NCBI GenBank assembly: GCA_000226015.1
Contig: JH155322.1
Coordinates: 106,943 to 131,291, forward strand
Direction of reading: 5' to 3'
Source: Mnemiopsis leidyi
Taxonomy: Eukaryota > Ctenophora > Tentaculata > Lobata > Bolinopsidae
DNA: 24,349 nucleotides
Part shown: in pieces, positions 1 to 11,454 of the stretch
How the letters are laid out: every line of letters starts with the position of its first letter
Position numbering within the stretch: position 1 is the first letter of the stretch
Program-made: the position numbers and the translations under genes
The notes under the pieces: model-generated
Told to the model about the DNA's origin: nothing
What the model saw: only the letters and a program-made list of their open reading frames with translations
Databases searched by the model: none

Positions 1-306
1 GTAGCTACTAGCAACCAGTTGTAGCTACTAGCAACCAGTTGTAGCTACTAGCAACCAGTTGTAGCTACTAGCAACCAGTTGTAGCTACTAGCCACCAGTT
101 GTAGCTACTAGCAACCAGTTGTAGCTACTAGCAACCAGTTGTAGCTACAAGCAACCAGATGTAGCTACTAGCAACCAGTTGTAGCTGCTAGCAACCAGTT
201 GTAGCTACTAGCAACCAGTTGTAGCTACTGGCAACCAGTTGTAGCTATAGGTAACCAGTGTCTAGTTGTAGGTGCTAGCAACTTTTTGTTGCCTCTTGCA
301 ACCAGT
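1..306. repeat. 20-bp satellite array, right-hand edge
   Basis: Twelve head-to-tail copies of a 20-bp unit (gtagctactagcaaccagtt) fill 1-240 with only scattered substitutions, for example at 93, in 141-160, at 187 and at 230. Two to three decayed copies follow to about 306. The array starts at base 1, so it continues outside the window. Each unit holds the 8-bp palindrome GTAGCTAC and the near-palindrome CAACcaGTTG, so single strands could fold repeatedly. Decay is concentrated at the array edge, as is usual when unequal exchange homogenises the interior. The array itself is certain; no function is claimed. Confidence 0.97.
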
Positions 307-1180
307 TTTGAAGTTATGCTTTGGTTTGATTTGCGAAAACGCTTTATTTCTTCAGTCTCCATCTTCGACCGCTAATATGTATTCCTTGAAATTCCGATGA
401 ACAAGAAAAGACATGTCTCGGACTCTCGGGAAAGACCACTTAATTTTTGGGGGCAGGACGGGGTGGTGGGTAACGAACCATGACGCCTCGGTTCCATTTT
501 GCAGGCTGTTTTACCTCTTTTTAGTATTTTACTAACGAAGTTACATTTATGACCAACGTTGTTGGAACCGAGTGCTTGCTCAATGTTCATCCTCATTTTT
601 CTTTTGTAGCTTAATCGGTTCAGTTTTATTCGATTTTCTTTGATGTCCTTTTTGTCATCCTTATGATTAAAGTTGTTCTTTAAAATAAATCTTAAAGAAA
701 GCGTTTTGCTCGCTGAATTTGAGCGGCTGAAGGAGAGCTTCAAAGGAATGAAGTTAAACTCGTTCAAGTAATTTAGGAAAATAAGCATTTTTACCGCACT
801 AAGCTGATATAATTTACATTCAAGACCACAAGTACGAAACTAGCGGATGAGTCCACGGGAGGGGCTGTTTACTATAAGCTGTTATAGTCAAACTCTCACG
901 TGATCCTTCTGAATATATTCAGGCTATATATAGTATCATTGTGTATTTAATTAAAGTGCTTTCTTATTTTATTATGTGCTACTGTGGAAATATTTCACAT
1001 TGGGAGATAATTACCTTTCCACGATGTTATTAAGTCCTCCTCAGTCTTGTAATGCATGAATGTAGACGACAAAGGAGATATGACATGGGTTTGTGAGAAA
1101 TGGTGTTATTTGTGTTGGGAAAGTCTTATGATTCCTTTATTTATTGACACGGTAAATTGCCACTTTATTTAGTCTAATAA
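307..1180. other. Unique AT-rich non-coding stretch
   Basis: No gene is recognised. The longest open frame (372-788, minus, 138 codons) is rich in K, N and S, has no recognisable motif, and is within what chance gives in AT-rich DNA of this length. One GGGAGATAATT motif lies at 1002-1012. Confidence 0.6.
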
Positions 1181-1231
1181 CCATTACATCAAGAATGTCT
1201 CAACCTTCCTAAGGCTTGAGACATGTAATGG
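1181..1231. other. 51-nt imperfect stem-loop
   Basis: CCATTAC (1181-1187) pairs with GTAATGG (1225-1231). After a 7-nt one-sided bulge, ATGTCTCAA (1195-1203) pairs with TTGAGACAT (1116-1124 plus 100, i.e. 1216-1224). CCTT (1204-1207) then pairs with AAGG (1211-1214) around a 3-nt loop. That is 20 pairs in 51 nt. The hairpin is shorter than a typical animal pre-miRNA, so it is listed as structure only. Confidence 0.6.
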
Positions 1232-3328
1232 AATTCCTGAGGCCTTTTTTGCACATTCCTACATTATAATCTGTCGACGGATAACAGTTACTGGCGAAGA
1301 CCTTTAGGAGTTTAGAACTCTGGTTTTTGGGACACACATTAAGCCAGTCCAGCACAGACACCTGAATATACGTCCTCGATACGTTAGTAGTGCATTGGAA
1401 CCTGAAAAGTAAGCAACCCAAGGTTATCTTGGCACGTTCAGGACTTTGGATTTAGGACTCTGGTTGTAAAGATCTTTGCCGAATCGTGTTTCACAAATTG
1501 TGAATTCACTTTTCGGTCCTTCGATTTGCACTGTAAACATTATGAGGCACAACTGTCAACCGCCTACTGCGTTTATTATAGACACTTAGTTTCTGTTTCG
1601 GGCGTTTAAATTTGCAGGTCCAAAATATATCCGAATCATTTACAACAACATTTGTCGCAAGTGACTTCTGTCATATCCTTTGTGTCCCTTGTGTACTGTT
1701 AACTCCTTCTCAATTTAATGCTGTAAGTCTGTCGATTGCGGCTAACGCCTATCGATCTTCAGAGATATAAAGTCTATCATTTTACATTCACTTCGACAAA
1801 TTTGCGCGCGCACGTAACTACGTCTCCTGTAAGATTTCTTTCTCTAAAATGAGTACTTTGACACATGAATAATAATTATCATCTTTAAGTTTATGATCGG
1901 GGCAAATCAATTCTTCGACGAAAACATGTTGCGGAAGATTTAGTCTACAAAATGCATACTTCGATTACAAGAATTTTATGGGTTGTACCTCAAATTACTA
2001 ACAAGTTGGAAGCCTGAATGTTCCTGAAGTCGGGGCGGTATCAAAATTTTACTTTTAGTTTGTTCATCATTTACAAAAAGAGATCTCGACTTTTAGGATT
2101 AGTGTTACCCGTTAGGGTTAGTAATCTTTAATCTGCTTTAGGAAATAGACGTTGGTTGTTCGGTTTTCACTCAATAATTCAATACCTTTTAACTGAGGAT
2201 CAGTCAAATATTCTTTCCTTAACACTTTGTTTATTGTTACTTGAAAACTAAATCATAACGTTTGCTTCGGCCTCGGGTCCTTCTCCCTTGAAATTAGTTT
2301 TCTTTTTTCCAAAATTATTTCAAACTTAATTCTAATTCTAGGACTTTAAATTTGGTTGCAGCATCAGTGGAACCGAAACATCTGCAAATGGCTCCTAGAC
2401 CTACATGATAAGTAATTTCTTCAAGGTAGCCATCGCAACGGTTCATTTAATGTTTTCATTTCTCCATCTTTATGCTAAAATGTCTCTACTAACAAATCTA
2501 CATAGTCACATCGCATACTGATTTTAAAGTTCTCTCATTTCCACAAGAATGTCGGATGTCGACATGACTAATGATTTATAAGGTCTGGTCTTTTTATGCG
2601 AACCCCATGCATTTGTTCTGCACATCAAGCACTGAATTCTAATTCTGCTGGACACGATCTTGATCTTGGTCGATCTCTTGAATATCTATTTAATCATTTG
2701 AGTATAAATAAAGTATTTTCAGACCTAAATCACACAATGACTAGGGCGGACCCTCAATGATCTTGTCGAGTCAAATGAGCTAATATATATAATGAATATA
2801 AATGAGCTGCTGAATATCGCACCACATTTCACTCACATGGACAAACTAACATGGGCTCGTGTGAAGGAGCCTTAAAAGTCCGACCATCCTTCAGGGGAAG
2901 TTTGGACTGTGTTTAGCTCAGACAAATGCAGAAATACGCCTTTCTTCAACTAATTGATCGGCGTGGACCACAAAATTGTCCATTTTGCCGGCTTTATGCC
3001 AAATCGGTCTGGCCGTTTTTAAAGCTGTCGCCTTGCTTGACTTGATCTGGCATAAATGAGTATAAAGATAAACTTCTTTAATCTTTTGTGTCAACATCAT
3101 TTTTAGAGAAGAATATGAAATATCCATTTTGCTTCTCCACTTATGGACGTGGAAGGCGTTTTTTCTGGCTGACTTTAGAAAAATGGTCTTTCTTCTTGTT
3201 AGCCCATGACATGTTACCACATTAACATACGCATAGTTTTTTGCTGAAAATAATATGCACAGCAGCTCTCTGCCACATCTTCTCAATGGGATGATATCAA
3301 AAACATATGTGGACAAGAGCAGTAAATT
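1232..3328. other. Unique non-coding stretch
   Basis: No gene, RNA gene or long repeat is recognised. An open frame at 2918-3316 (minus, 132 codons) shows no domain, no convincing start and no splice context. A 10-bp palindrome GTGAATTCAC lies at 1500-1509. Confidence 0.6.
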
Positions 3329-3339
3329 GTTATTTTATC

Positions 3340-3434
3340 GTGATATAAGTTATTCATTGTGATATAAGTTATTCATTGTGATATAAGTTATTTATTGTGA
3401 TATAAGTTATTTATTGTGATATAAGTTATCTATT
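3340..3434. repeat. 19-bp tandem array, 5 copies
   Basis: There are five exact-length copies of gtgatataagttattcatt. Copies 1-2 carry TTCATT, copies 3-4 carry TTTATT and copy 5 carries TCTATT. A half copy precedes it at 3329-3339. The paired variants suggest stepwise duplication. Confidence 0.95.
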
Positions 3435-3493
3435 CCTTCTAAAACTAAACCTTGAGTTTCACAGCGTCTCTATTATGAAGGTAATGATGTGAC

Positions 3494-3531
3494 GCTAACG
3501 CACGTGCAATTAGCTAACGCACGTTCAATTA
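3494..3531. repeat. 19-bp tandem duplication
   Basis: Two adjacent copies of gctaacgcacgtgcaatta differ by one base; the second has cacgttc. The first copy carries a CACGTG E-box, which the substitution destroys in the second. Confidence 0.9.
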
Positions 3532-3832
3532 GCGGAGACACGCTAGCTGGATAACCGTAAGTGCCTGGCACTATCTGCACGAATAGGATGATGAATGGGT
3601 TAGGAGTTTATGCTTACCGTGTAGACAAGAGAATTGTTGGCATAGATGTTGTTGTCTTCGGCGGCTTTGTTAGAATGAGGAGAATCTTATCGTTAAAATC
3701 TGTTTCGTGTTGATTTTAGCCTCTTGTTGCTTTTAGCCTTAGTTGAATTGAACTTATTATTTAATTTTGATCATTAATTGGTTTTTGCCGCCGAGACGAG
3801 GTAGAATAGCGAGGTTAGGTTTTAATGGTGAT

Positions 3833-3866
3833 GATACAAGCCGATACAAGCAGATACAAGCAGATA
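3833..3866. repeat. 10-bp tandem repeat, 3.4 copies
   Basis: Units gatacaagcc, gatacaagca and gatacaagca are followed by a partial gata. The period is close to one helical turn. Confidence 0.9.
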
Positions 3867-4044
3867 TTAAAACTACTTGTAGTATAAAACATACTACATA
3901 CTTGCATTACCCCTATCCCCTTTTGTACGTTAACACTGTCCCCTTGGATGCTATAGTTTGACTGATAATGATTAAAGAATTCTGCTATGATATTACATTT
4001 TTGTCCTTATAAGCGGGTTTTATGTCTACCAAAAATTCCCTTAT

Positions 4045-4065
4045 CCCCAAACCCTTAAACCCTAG
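4045..4065. repeat. Short degenerate telomere-like tract (C-rich strand)
   Basis: A 21-nt run of three CCCTAA/CCCTAAA-like units (ccccaaa, cccttaaa, ccctag) resembles degenerate telomere repeat. The bases that follow (agctcac, then gttgt, then gggatcag to 4099) loosely match the centre of the fold-back element at 22648-22843 read on the opposite strand, so this could be a decayed relative. Confidence 0.4.
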
Positions 4066-4066
4066 C

Positions 4067-5380
4067 TCACATTTACAGGTTGTACAAGCTTGGGATCAGT
4101 AAGATATCTTGGTTAGATCTCTCTGTACCTTTTACTTAAGTACTTATAAACTCAGACCACCAATCTCCGCCATGTTTTAATAAAACTCGTAAATTTCAGG
4201 TCGTATTATCGTAACAGAGCGGTGTGATTTGAGCAATTTAGGCTCCTACCCCCACGGTCGTATTCAATCATTAATGCAATATTAATTAAATCGTAAAGAA
4301 ACTTCCTTACCCCGGTCCCCGGTGGTCTATCTTGCTCTCGACTCTTTATAGCGAACGTTTTGTGCATTAATAGCACGTGCCCATAATCATAGTCAGTACA
4401 CTGTATAAAGATCAAGGTCCTTCCTATGGTCTGGGCTTCTTTAGGCGGGCCAATCAAGAGTCAGCCTATTAGCATGATTGTGCGGGCTCGCTGAATTGTT
4501 CAAATACCATCTTCTCATCAAGTCTATTGTCCGCTGAGGGCCCGGCTTCTCTGAACCTAGAGTTCATGGAAAAGTGTACCATGGAGTGTGGTAGAATCTC
4601 TGATCTAAAAGTTTACCTCTGGCATGAAAATAATAGTTGTTAATTAGAAATCCAAAAAAAAGCTAAATGAACCTAAGTCAGTAAGTTGAAAGTGGACTCT
4701 AATCTCGGTTCCCAATCTCTCCCTGACATTTTATTTGCGTGTTCTACCACTTACTGAAGCAAGTTGGATTCAAACTTCGTAATGATTACGTGCGAAGTAC
4801 AGTGACGCAGTGCCCCGCTGACTGACGTGTACTTTCTGCTCCAATGTTGAGACTGCTCTTGTTGTGTGATATATATCTCCCTGTGTTTTACATTGTTATT
4901 CACGTGTGTCTATCTCAGTCCTTAGTTCCCCCGTCTTCAGAGCCGGATCCTCGTGCGACATTAGCCAGTTATCATAGCTTTAGTCCTAGTTGCTACGTTT
5001 ATAGAACGTTTATTGTCTAGTTAGCCAGTTGTGTTTGTTTATCACGGTTCTTATAAGGCTGTTCCGCGATAGCTTCAATAGGTTACTGCAAAGCTTGGAA
5101 TTTAAAAAATGAAATTTTTCAAAGTACGGCTTGAATATCGTGATGAGCTACGTGAGTACCGTGGTAAGTAAATGATCGTCTAAGTTAAACGAAGTAAATC
5201 TTATTTGTGAACATTTTCACGGAGTCTGGGGGCAATCCTGATCGAGTTATCTTAGTCTCGGTCCAAAAATGAAAGGAACGTCGGACAGTGCAATAATGAT
5301 AGCTGACTGTACATGTTGTAGTTAGAGATCCGAACCTAACTCCAAATAGCCGATAGAATTATGTCGGTGCCGTCATGATG
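4067..5380. other. Unique non-coding stretch
   Basis: No gene or array is recognised. The open frame at 4206-4457 (minus, 83 codons) has no identifiable motif. Confidence 0.6.
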
Positions 5381-5403
5381 GTCCTGTGACGTCACGTCAG
5401 GAC
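5381..5403. promoter_or_regulatory. CRE octamer inside an inverted repeat
   Basis: GTCCTG (5381-5386) and CAGGAC (5398-5403) form perfect 6-bp arms around a centre that holds TGACGTCA (5387-5394), overlapped by a second half-site. TGACGTCA is the full CREB/ATF consensus. No TATA box or initiator is evident nearby, so occupancy is unproven. Confidence 0.4.
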
Positions 5404-5984
5404 AATGAGGCTTCCTAATTCTTAGTTCCGTCCTTGTCCGACTTAATTATCTCGTCCTGTAGCTCTCGTTTTCTAGCTCTTGCGAAGGTCTACAAGGTGG
5501 GTTCTAGTTAACTTCATGATTGTTGAACTTTCTAGATACCTGCGGTGGTGTAACAGACTGAAACGTTGTTATTTTGCAATGCAGCTCTGAGCTCCCTACT
5601 TAGCTTCTTCCCTGTAGCGGATAGTAAATTTGAAGTTTATGTCACATGTTCTGGTAAGTCTAGTAACACATTTTGTTTTTCTGACTCCTTATTAGTTTTG
5701 AAAATTGACTTGGTCATTAGCCGTTTCAGTTATTTTGTATTGCTCGACAATTGGCTAGTCACAGACCTTCTTGCTTCCTTGAAGTATTTTGCACTTAGAC
5801 ATGGTAATCACCGAATTTTCGTTGCTTAAATTTCCTTTAACTTTTATTCTTTTCTCTACTCTCTAGGCTTTGATCTCAAAATCGTCTCAAATTGCTTAAG
5901 ATGTATGCTGCAAAATTGAATCGGTGAAGTGCCAAAATGGGAAATTCTTTAGGATAAATCGTACTACCTTTTGTTAATGTTATT
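5404..5984. other. Unique non-coding stretch
   Basis: An open frame at 5566-5829 (plus, 87 codons) has no recognisable domain. Nothing else is supported. Confidence 0.55.
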
Positions 5985-6006
5985 TCAGATCGTCTTTTCG
6001 ATCTGA
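5985..6006. other. Perfect 8-bp hairpin
   Basis: TCAGATCG (5985-5992) and CGATCTGA (5999-6006) are perfect arms around a 6-nt loop, tctttt. A separate 12-bp palindrome AAGAGATCTCTT lies at 6180-6191. Confidence 0.6.
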
Positions 6007-6662
6007 GGCTGGTCGTCTGTCAACTATAAGACTACTTTAAAAACGGGATTTTTGTTGTACTAAAACCGCTCGCTCCAATGGCTGATCAGTGAATTTGAAC
6101 TCAATAGAGCGTATTGATGTTCCATAATCAGCGATGATCGGACCTTGTAAAGTACCTCTATATCGGCATATTCTTATATAAGAGATCTCTTCATCCAATC
6201 GGCTATAATATTCGCGATTTAGAGGAGGTACAATCTCAAAGTCGGATTAGATTAAAGCTGATCCTGAGACTAAGCTAATTCAATAGTATCTTAGTATTAT
6301 TGTAGAATGATCTGATTTGCTGATACTGCTTTTTTTAGTTTCTCAAAATTGATTATTTGGTTTTTCGCGGTATTTTCATCTTGGTAAATAACGTATGCTT
6401 CGACAATTAAAACGTTAAAGACATTTTAGCACATTTTGTGCGATGGTAAGCTGCAATTGTCTCATTAAGGAGTTAATAAGAAAGCCTATATGATCATGAC
6501 GGATCACACACGGCACGTCTTAAGTCTTGTCTCTTTGAGGGGAACCGACCAACAACATTTAACTTCGGAGTTGGCACAATGATCCTCACCACCCAGTGGT
6601 GGTGAATGCTGGAAAAGTTCCTAGCTCCCCCTTGTTGTGAGTAACTTCCTCCGAACAACGAC
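6007..6662. other. Non-coding stretch with two palindromes
   Basis: No gene is visible. It contains the 12-bp palindrome at 6180-6191 and an 8-bp stem with a 4-nt loop at 6586-6605 (TCACCACC, cagt, GGTGGTGA). Confidence 0.55.
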
Positions 6663-6720
6663 CCACTACTTTGTTGAAAATGCTGAAAATGCCACTACTT
6701 TGTTGAAAATGTTGAAAAGG
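6663..6720. repeat. 29-bp tandem duplication
   Basis: Two adjacent 29-bp copies start ccactactttgttgaaaatg. They differ at two positions near their 3' ends (gctgaaaatg against gttgaaaagg). Inside each copy, tgaaaatg is itself partly repeated. Confidence 0.92.
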
Positions 6721-7144
6721 CCCCTACTTGGAAGGTGAACATGGACGTGTCAAGTCTAGGATCGCACCTGTGTCTTGTACTCCAGCAAATGCCCTGTAAA
6801 TGTGTTGCTGCGGATTAGTGAGGTCCATTATTACATTTCCCTTGAACTTATTGAGCTTATTTCGACGCAGAGTCTTCTTCAGGATTTGTTCAGGACTTGC
6901 CATGGTTAAAGTGCAGCTGTATATTGTAGTGAATGTGTTACTGGGCTGATGCGGTTATGCAGATGCATTCGACCTGAGACCTTGTCGATTTTTTAAACCT
7001 ATGTCATTGCATAACGATTTAGTCGTAATTCATTCTAAAATATCTCTCGATTTTACAGTCTTCAGTTTTCAATTTTAGGTCGGCTTATAAGATTTTGGAT
7101 GTTGAGTAGCTTTATCTCAGGATAGAACCCAAGAACTTGTAACA
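6721..7144. other. Unique non-coding stretch
   Basis: Nothing is recognised in either strand. Confidence 0.55.
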
Positions 7145-7188
7145 TCCCCGCTCCTCATCCCTCTGGGAAAGAAGCGGGGACAGAGGGA
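7145..7188. other. Interleaved pair of 8-bp inverted repeats
   Basis: TCCCCGCT (7145-7152) pairs with AGCGGGGA (7173-7180). TCCCTCTG (7158-7165) pairs with CAGAGGGA (7181-7188). The arms are interlaced in the order A-B-A'-B'. With no spacer between A' and B', a simple H-type pseudoknot would be sterically strained, so mutually exclusive hairpins are more likely if the region is transcribed. Confidence 0.65.
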
Positions 7189-9897
7189 GTCACTTGTCCG
7201 CCTTCTTGGAGTGGGAGCGATTCCTAGAAAAGCAATTCAGATTTCAGCTTTTCTTATCGTTCAATATACGTAACATTTACGTGGACAATTACGGAAGTTT
7301 CTGTCGAAATTATTTTCGAAATTATTAATGTCATCACAATAGGAGAGAAACTCTGACAACAATCTCGTAAAAGCACGTCGAATAAATCGCCTTTATCCCA
7401 GTTTGTCGATTGTCTGTGGCGGTAGAAAAGTGCTAGATCTGCTGAATGTGGTGCTCACTGTTCACGTACTCCAGACCCGAGGAGTACTTTAGTTCATTTG
7501 TACAATGTGGAGCTGACCTCGGCTGCTGATAATTTATCAGTAGCACACGGCTTACTTGCTATGGCTATGCTAATTGATGTCAGCGAAGCATTTATCAATA
7601 CAACTATTATATAATTTCCATTTTGCCAGTATGTTGATAACTATCTCAAAGGCTTGCCCGATGGAAATGGCCCAGGACGGCTAGCCGTTAGGGAAACTCG
7701 AATTATCTTTTAGCTATACCCACTGCTCGGTTGGAATATTATGGCATAATACATAATTTTGGCTCGTTAATCTCTTGGTCGAGACTCGATGTTTTGTTAA
7801 GTACCTTCTTAACTGTTAAGTATCCCTAATTCCCTATTTTCTTTGGACAGCGGGTTTTAGACTTAGACTTGCGTTAACATGTAGAATAATTTGGAATAAA
7901 CATGTAGATTTTAAAACAAAACCCAAATTATTTAGTATTTTCAAAGCTGCAGTCACTGTTATATCATAAAATGGTCCTCTTCAAGCAAAAAAACATATAA
8001 GCTGCTTTCATTTTTGCTTCAAAGAATTGTTGTCTTGACTTTATATAATACTAATCTGCAATGGACCGACAAAAAGGCCGAGAGAACAGTTGTTTCACTG
8101 TAATTCTTTGTCGAATCTTGCCAAAGTTGTTGCGTTTGCGTCACAGAAAGCGCTCTCGTAGGTCTGTGCTTTCATAGTCATGACTTTTTGTTTGTTCCGG
8201 AATCTCTCGCGTCTGTCTTTTTTTGCCCTCCTCCGCTTCACAAAGTAGACACGCTCCATGTTCTATATTTTCTATTATTTATGAAATTCACAAATATTTA
8301 ACATCTTGAGTTTACCAGAGTCATCTTTACAGGATTTATAATGACGTTGTATTGTCAATATTTCTTAGTGAGACTGTAACTTAGAATCTTTTCGGTTACT
8401 GAAAATTCATTGATTTCAGGATATACGAAATATAAAATTCTATGGTTGGGGAATATGCAATTCTATTGATGGGTCACAAGTCAGAATATTTAAATGCGGA
8501 GGTAACCGCATCGACATTGTTGGCAGTTGGAAGTCTTTACTGAGCTACTATTCCTTCATACCAAGTGTCAACCTTTACAATTTACATGTACCCACAGGCC
8601 CCGACAGAACAGATGAAATTTGCTAACTTGTTATAATTGATGCCATACATTTCCTCGTAGTAACAGCTGCATAGGCGTAAGTTTGTGTATATAGGAGGCT
8701 TCTGGCTTGTTTAGGACGCTCTACAAAGTTCGAGTATACATATTATTGTCATACAAATATATTGTTCAACAGAATATGTATGAGAATATATATTGTGAAT
8801 GTATTTAAAGCTCTCGGATGCTAACCAGAGACTTGAGCGTTGAGTAAGTATAGGCGGCTGTTTTGTCAAGCAAGTACGTTCCCGCGAATAGGGTCTTGTT
8901 GTGTTGGTAATGGAGAAGGTTACTTTATTAAGCTTGATAGTTTTGGTTTGCGTTGTGCTGTGAAGAGTTTCTATTTGAACGGTAATAGCTGTCTTGTTTT
9001 AAATACTCCTTTTATATACGCTGTTCGGTGCCCGAATTTATCATTTAGTCGTTGCTTTCCTTACAGTTACAATGTTTCAAGTGTCGCCTCATAGAATAGC
9101 AGCCAAATCTTAAGATCTACATATGTTATGTTAGCAAAACCTTAACTATCGTGTCATGTTGATATAAGCCTTAAGGGTTATCGGAAGCATAACGTAGTTG
9201 TGGTTAGCCACTGTTATCCCACCAATAACAATCCACTGTCAGATGAAACCGAATGCTCAGTCATGCAGTTTTCGTGTTTTAAGTCGTTTTTGGGTTGTTG
9301 CCTCTAACAGGATTTATATTTTCCGTTTTTCAATTCTTTGCTTCGAATAAATAGCTAACTAGAGTACAAACTGGGTCAGTGTGTAAAATAGTTCCAACCG
9401 AGATTTGCTTTATTTTACAATATAATAAGTATACTGTGACATTTTCAGTCGTTTAACAATTTTAAAACTGAGCCAATAATATGAAATGTCAAATTTTCAC
9501 GCTACATTTCGCTGCAAAAATGACGTGAAAATGAAATATATTAAAAAGGTTATTAGCGTTCATGTCTTTCTGGGCTAAAAATCGTATTTCAACTCGCGTT
9601 ACGCAGAAAATGACAAATGTATGTCAAAAAAGCACATTCATATGTGCTTATATGCGTTCATGAGACTGGGAGTCACCATATCAGTACAATGCGTCGGGCT
9701 CCCTGGAGTTATAGTTTTTTTTCATGTGTTGACGTCTGCCTTTTCTTTGAAGTACTTTGTGTTCGATCGGGGAGTCTAGCGATTGACGACACCATGCTGG
9801 ATCCTTTGTACTTTATTTTGGCAGCGTTTTTTTCTATTTCTAGTTTTGTTTTTGAAAACTGTTATGTTTGGAGATCTCTATTTCCGCTAGATTTTGA
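7189..9897. other. Long unique AT-rich non-coding stretch
   Basis: No gene is supported. Small structures are a 12-bp tandem pair (tcgaaattatt) at 7304-7327 and a perfect 9-bp inverted repeat, ATTTTCACG (9493-9501) with CGTGAAAAT (9524-9532). Open frames at 8840-9094 and 9617-9925 have no recognisable domains. Confidence 0.6.
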
Positions 9898-9927
9898 GGG
9901 AGATAATTTCAAGGGAGGGAGATAATT
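9898..9927. repeat. Two GGGAGATAATT motifs
   Basis: GGGAGATAATT occurs at 9898-9908 and 9917-9927, 19 bp apart, and once more at 1002-1012. I associate GGGAGATAAYT-type motifs with dispersed sequence in mollusc genomes, and this supports the taxonomic guess. That link is from memory and was not checked by search. Confidence 0.5.
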
Positions 9928-11454
9928 AAAAGCCTTTTTAATCATTTCGTTATTGCACATCTCACAATTTTGCTTGTGAGTGGCTTTTAAATTAAACTTG
10001 TAAAATCTACCTGACCAGGGACAAGTTTACTGTTTAGTTGACAAATTGATATAAATAGTTCGTTTAGCAGCCGGGTAAGAATCACAACCCCTACCTCTAA
10101 CTTCCCTCCCTTACCAGCTGCCCCATGACGTGAAGTTAATGATTGGCAAGGCGGAACAGATCCGTGACACAAACTCTCCGACAAGCGAACGAGAAGGAAC
10201 TTCCTGGGTGAGATGGACGACTTGGTATCTCTGAGCATCAGACCGCCCGGCCCTAGATCTCGTTCTCATTCTGTTTTCGTTGGTAGCTCCAACTCCTTCC
10301 TACCTAAATATAGACCCCAGGTTTGTGGACTTTTCTGTCGCTAAAGTTTCCCGTCAATTATTTGAAATTGAAATCACCTGTTATAATTTAAATCATCATG
10401 ATGTGAGAGGGGTGGGGCCGTGGGGGGATAACTCGACGATTCTTGGAAGATACCAGATATGATGACTATGCGCATTGTGCAGTCTTTTGACTGCAACATT
10501 GAACAAATGAGTCTTATAAGACGGTCTCGCCAAGGGCTTGGTCTAATCTAATCTTGTTAAAAGTTAAGCAGTTGAGATCAGATTCACGTTAACTTTAACT
10601 GACTTGGTCGGCTACGTAACGTAACGGCTGCATGGTGCTATAAACTGTGTCGGATGGGCAAGACGTCTTTTTGGCACGTTCGCTTAGCTATCTAGATTTC
10701 TAGTTTTGAAATAGATTCTAGTTTTGAAATAACACCAGTTTTCTAGTGACCGCTGCTTTGAAATAATATTCAATTCTAATAAAGCCTAGAGGTTTTCATG
10801 GAGACAATTTAAAGCTTTGAAATTGGAATGAAGCTCTGAGTTATAGCTCAATAGTTCAAGAAAATGACGCGATGTCTGTCAATCTCCAGTTACGAAGATT
10901 TAAAACGTAATGGACTTAAAAAAGGATTTTCAACTATAAAAGTACAAACCAGATAAAAAGAGGCCTTTTCCGTGAAGAATCTTATTCTCGGTTCACCAAC
11001 TTGTTTCTGCGGTTTATTTTTAAAAGCTGGTTTTAGGCGGTAGGCCGCAAGGCCCGGGTAGCCAGCAGAGCCTTCACACATTTCAAAAGATCAAATTAGC
11101 TTGTTTGTTATTCTATCCAGAAGAATTTCGGTAGCGCTTGCCGCGGCTCGTTCCTCATTGTCGTACTTCCTTTTTTTAGTAGTGATGCATAAATTTGGCT
11201 TTTAAAGTGTAATTTGTCATTTATTGGACTTTTGCTCTAGATTACAATGAAATTTACTCTCCGAGTCCGAAGCTTATTGATGACGGCATCTGTGGGACTG
11301 TGAGCAGGAGTTTTAAAATTTCCAAATTTTACCGTCATTTTGTAAGTGCAGTATTTAGAATTTGCACCCCGCCTCACGCCTGTCCAAAATGCTGATGCTC
11401 TACATGCAGTTTCAAATGAGTTACCTGTCTTTTGTTTTTGGTAATCTGGTCCCA
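9928..11454. other. Non-coding stretch with small repeats
   Basis: It holds a perfect 7-bp hairpin (TGCAGTC, tttt, GACTGCA) at 10478-10495 and an 18/19-bp tandem pair (gatttctagttttgaaata) at 10695-10731. The 17-mer cagctgccccatgacgt at 10115-10131 recurs at 14950-14966. No gene is recognised. Confidence 0.55.

Noticed and set aside
1-306. CRISPR array
   Set aside because: The repeats are directly adjacent with no spacers, and the surroundings are eukaryotic.
372-788. A 138-codon minus-strand frame
   Set aside because: It has K/N/S-rich composition typical of translated AT-rich DNA and no motif or splice context. Frames of this length are expected by chance in 24 kb.
2918-3316. A 132-codon minus-strand frame
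   Set aside because: It has no domain, no supporting promoter or splice signals, and only one strand and one frame of chance openness.
8720-8740. A tRNA B-box-like gttcgag
   Set aside because: No A box or cloverleaf arms could be placed around it. No tRNA, 5S or other RNA gene was found elsewhere by scanning for B-box cores.
10478-10495. A hairpin with a T-rich loop as a bacterial-type terminator
   Set aside because: The T's are in the loop and not after the stem, and nothing else in the window is bacterial.
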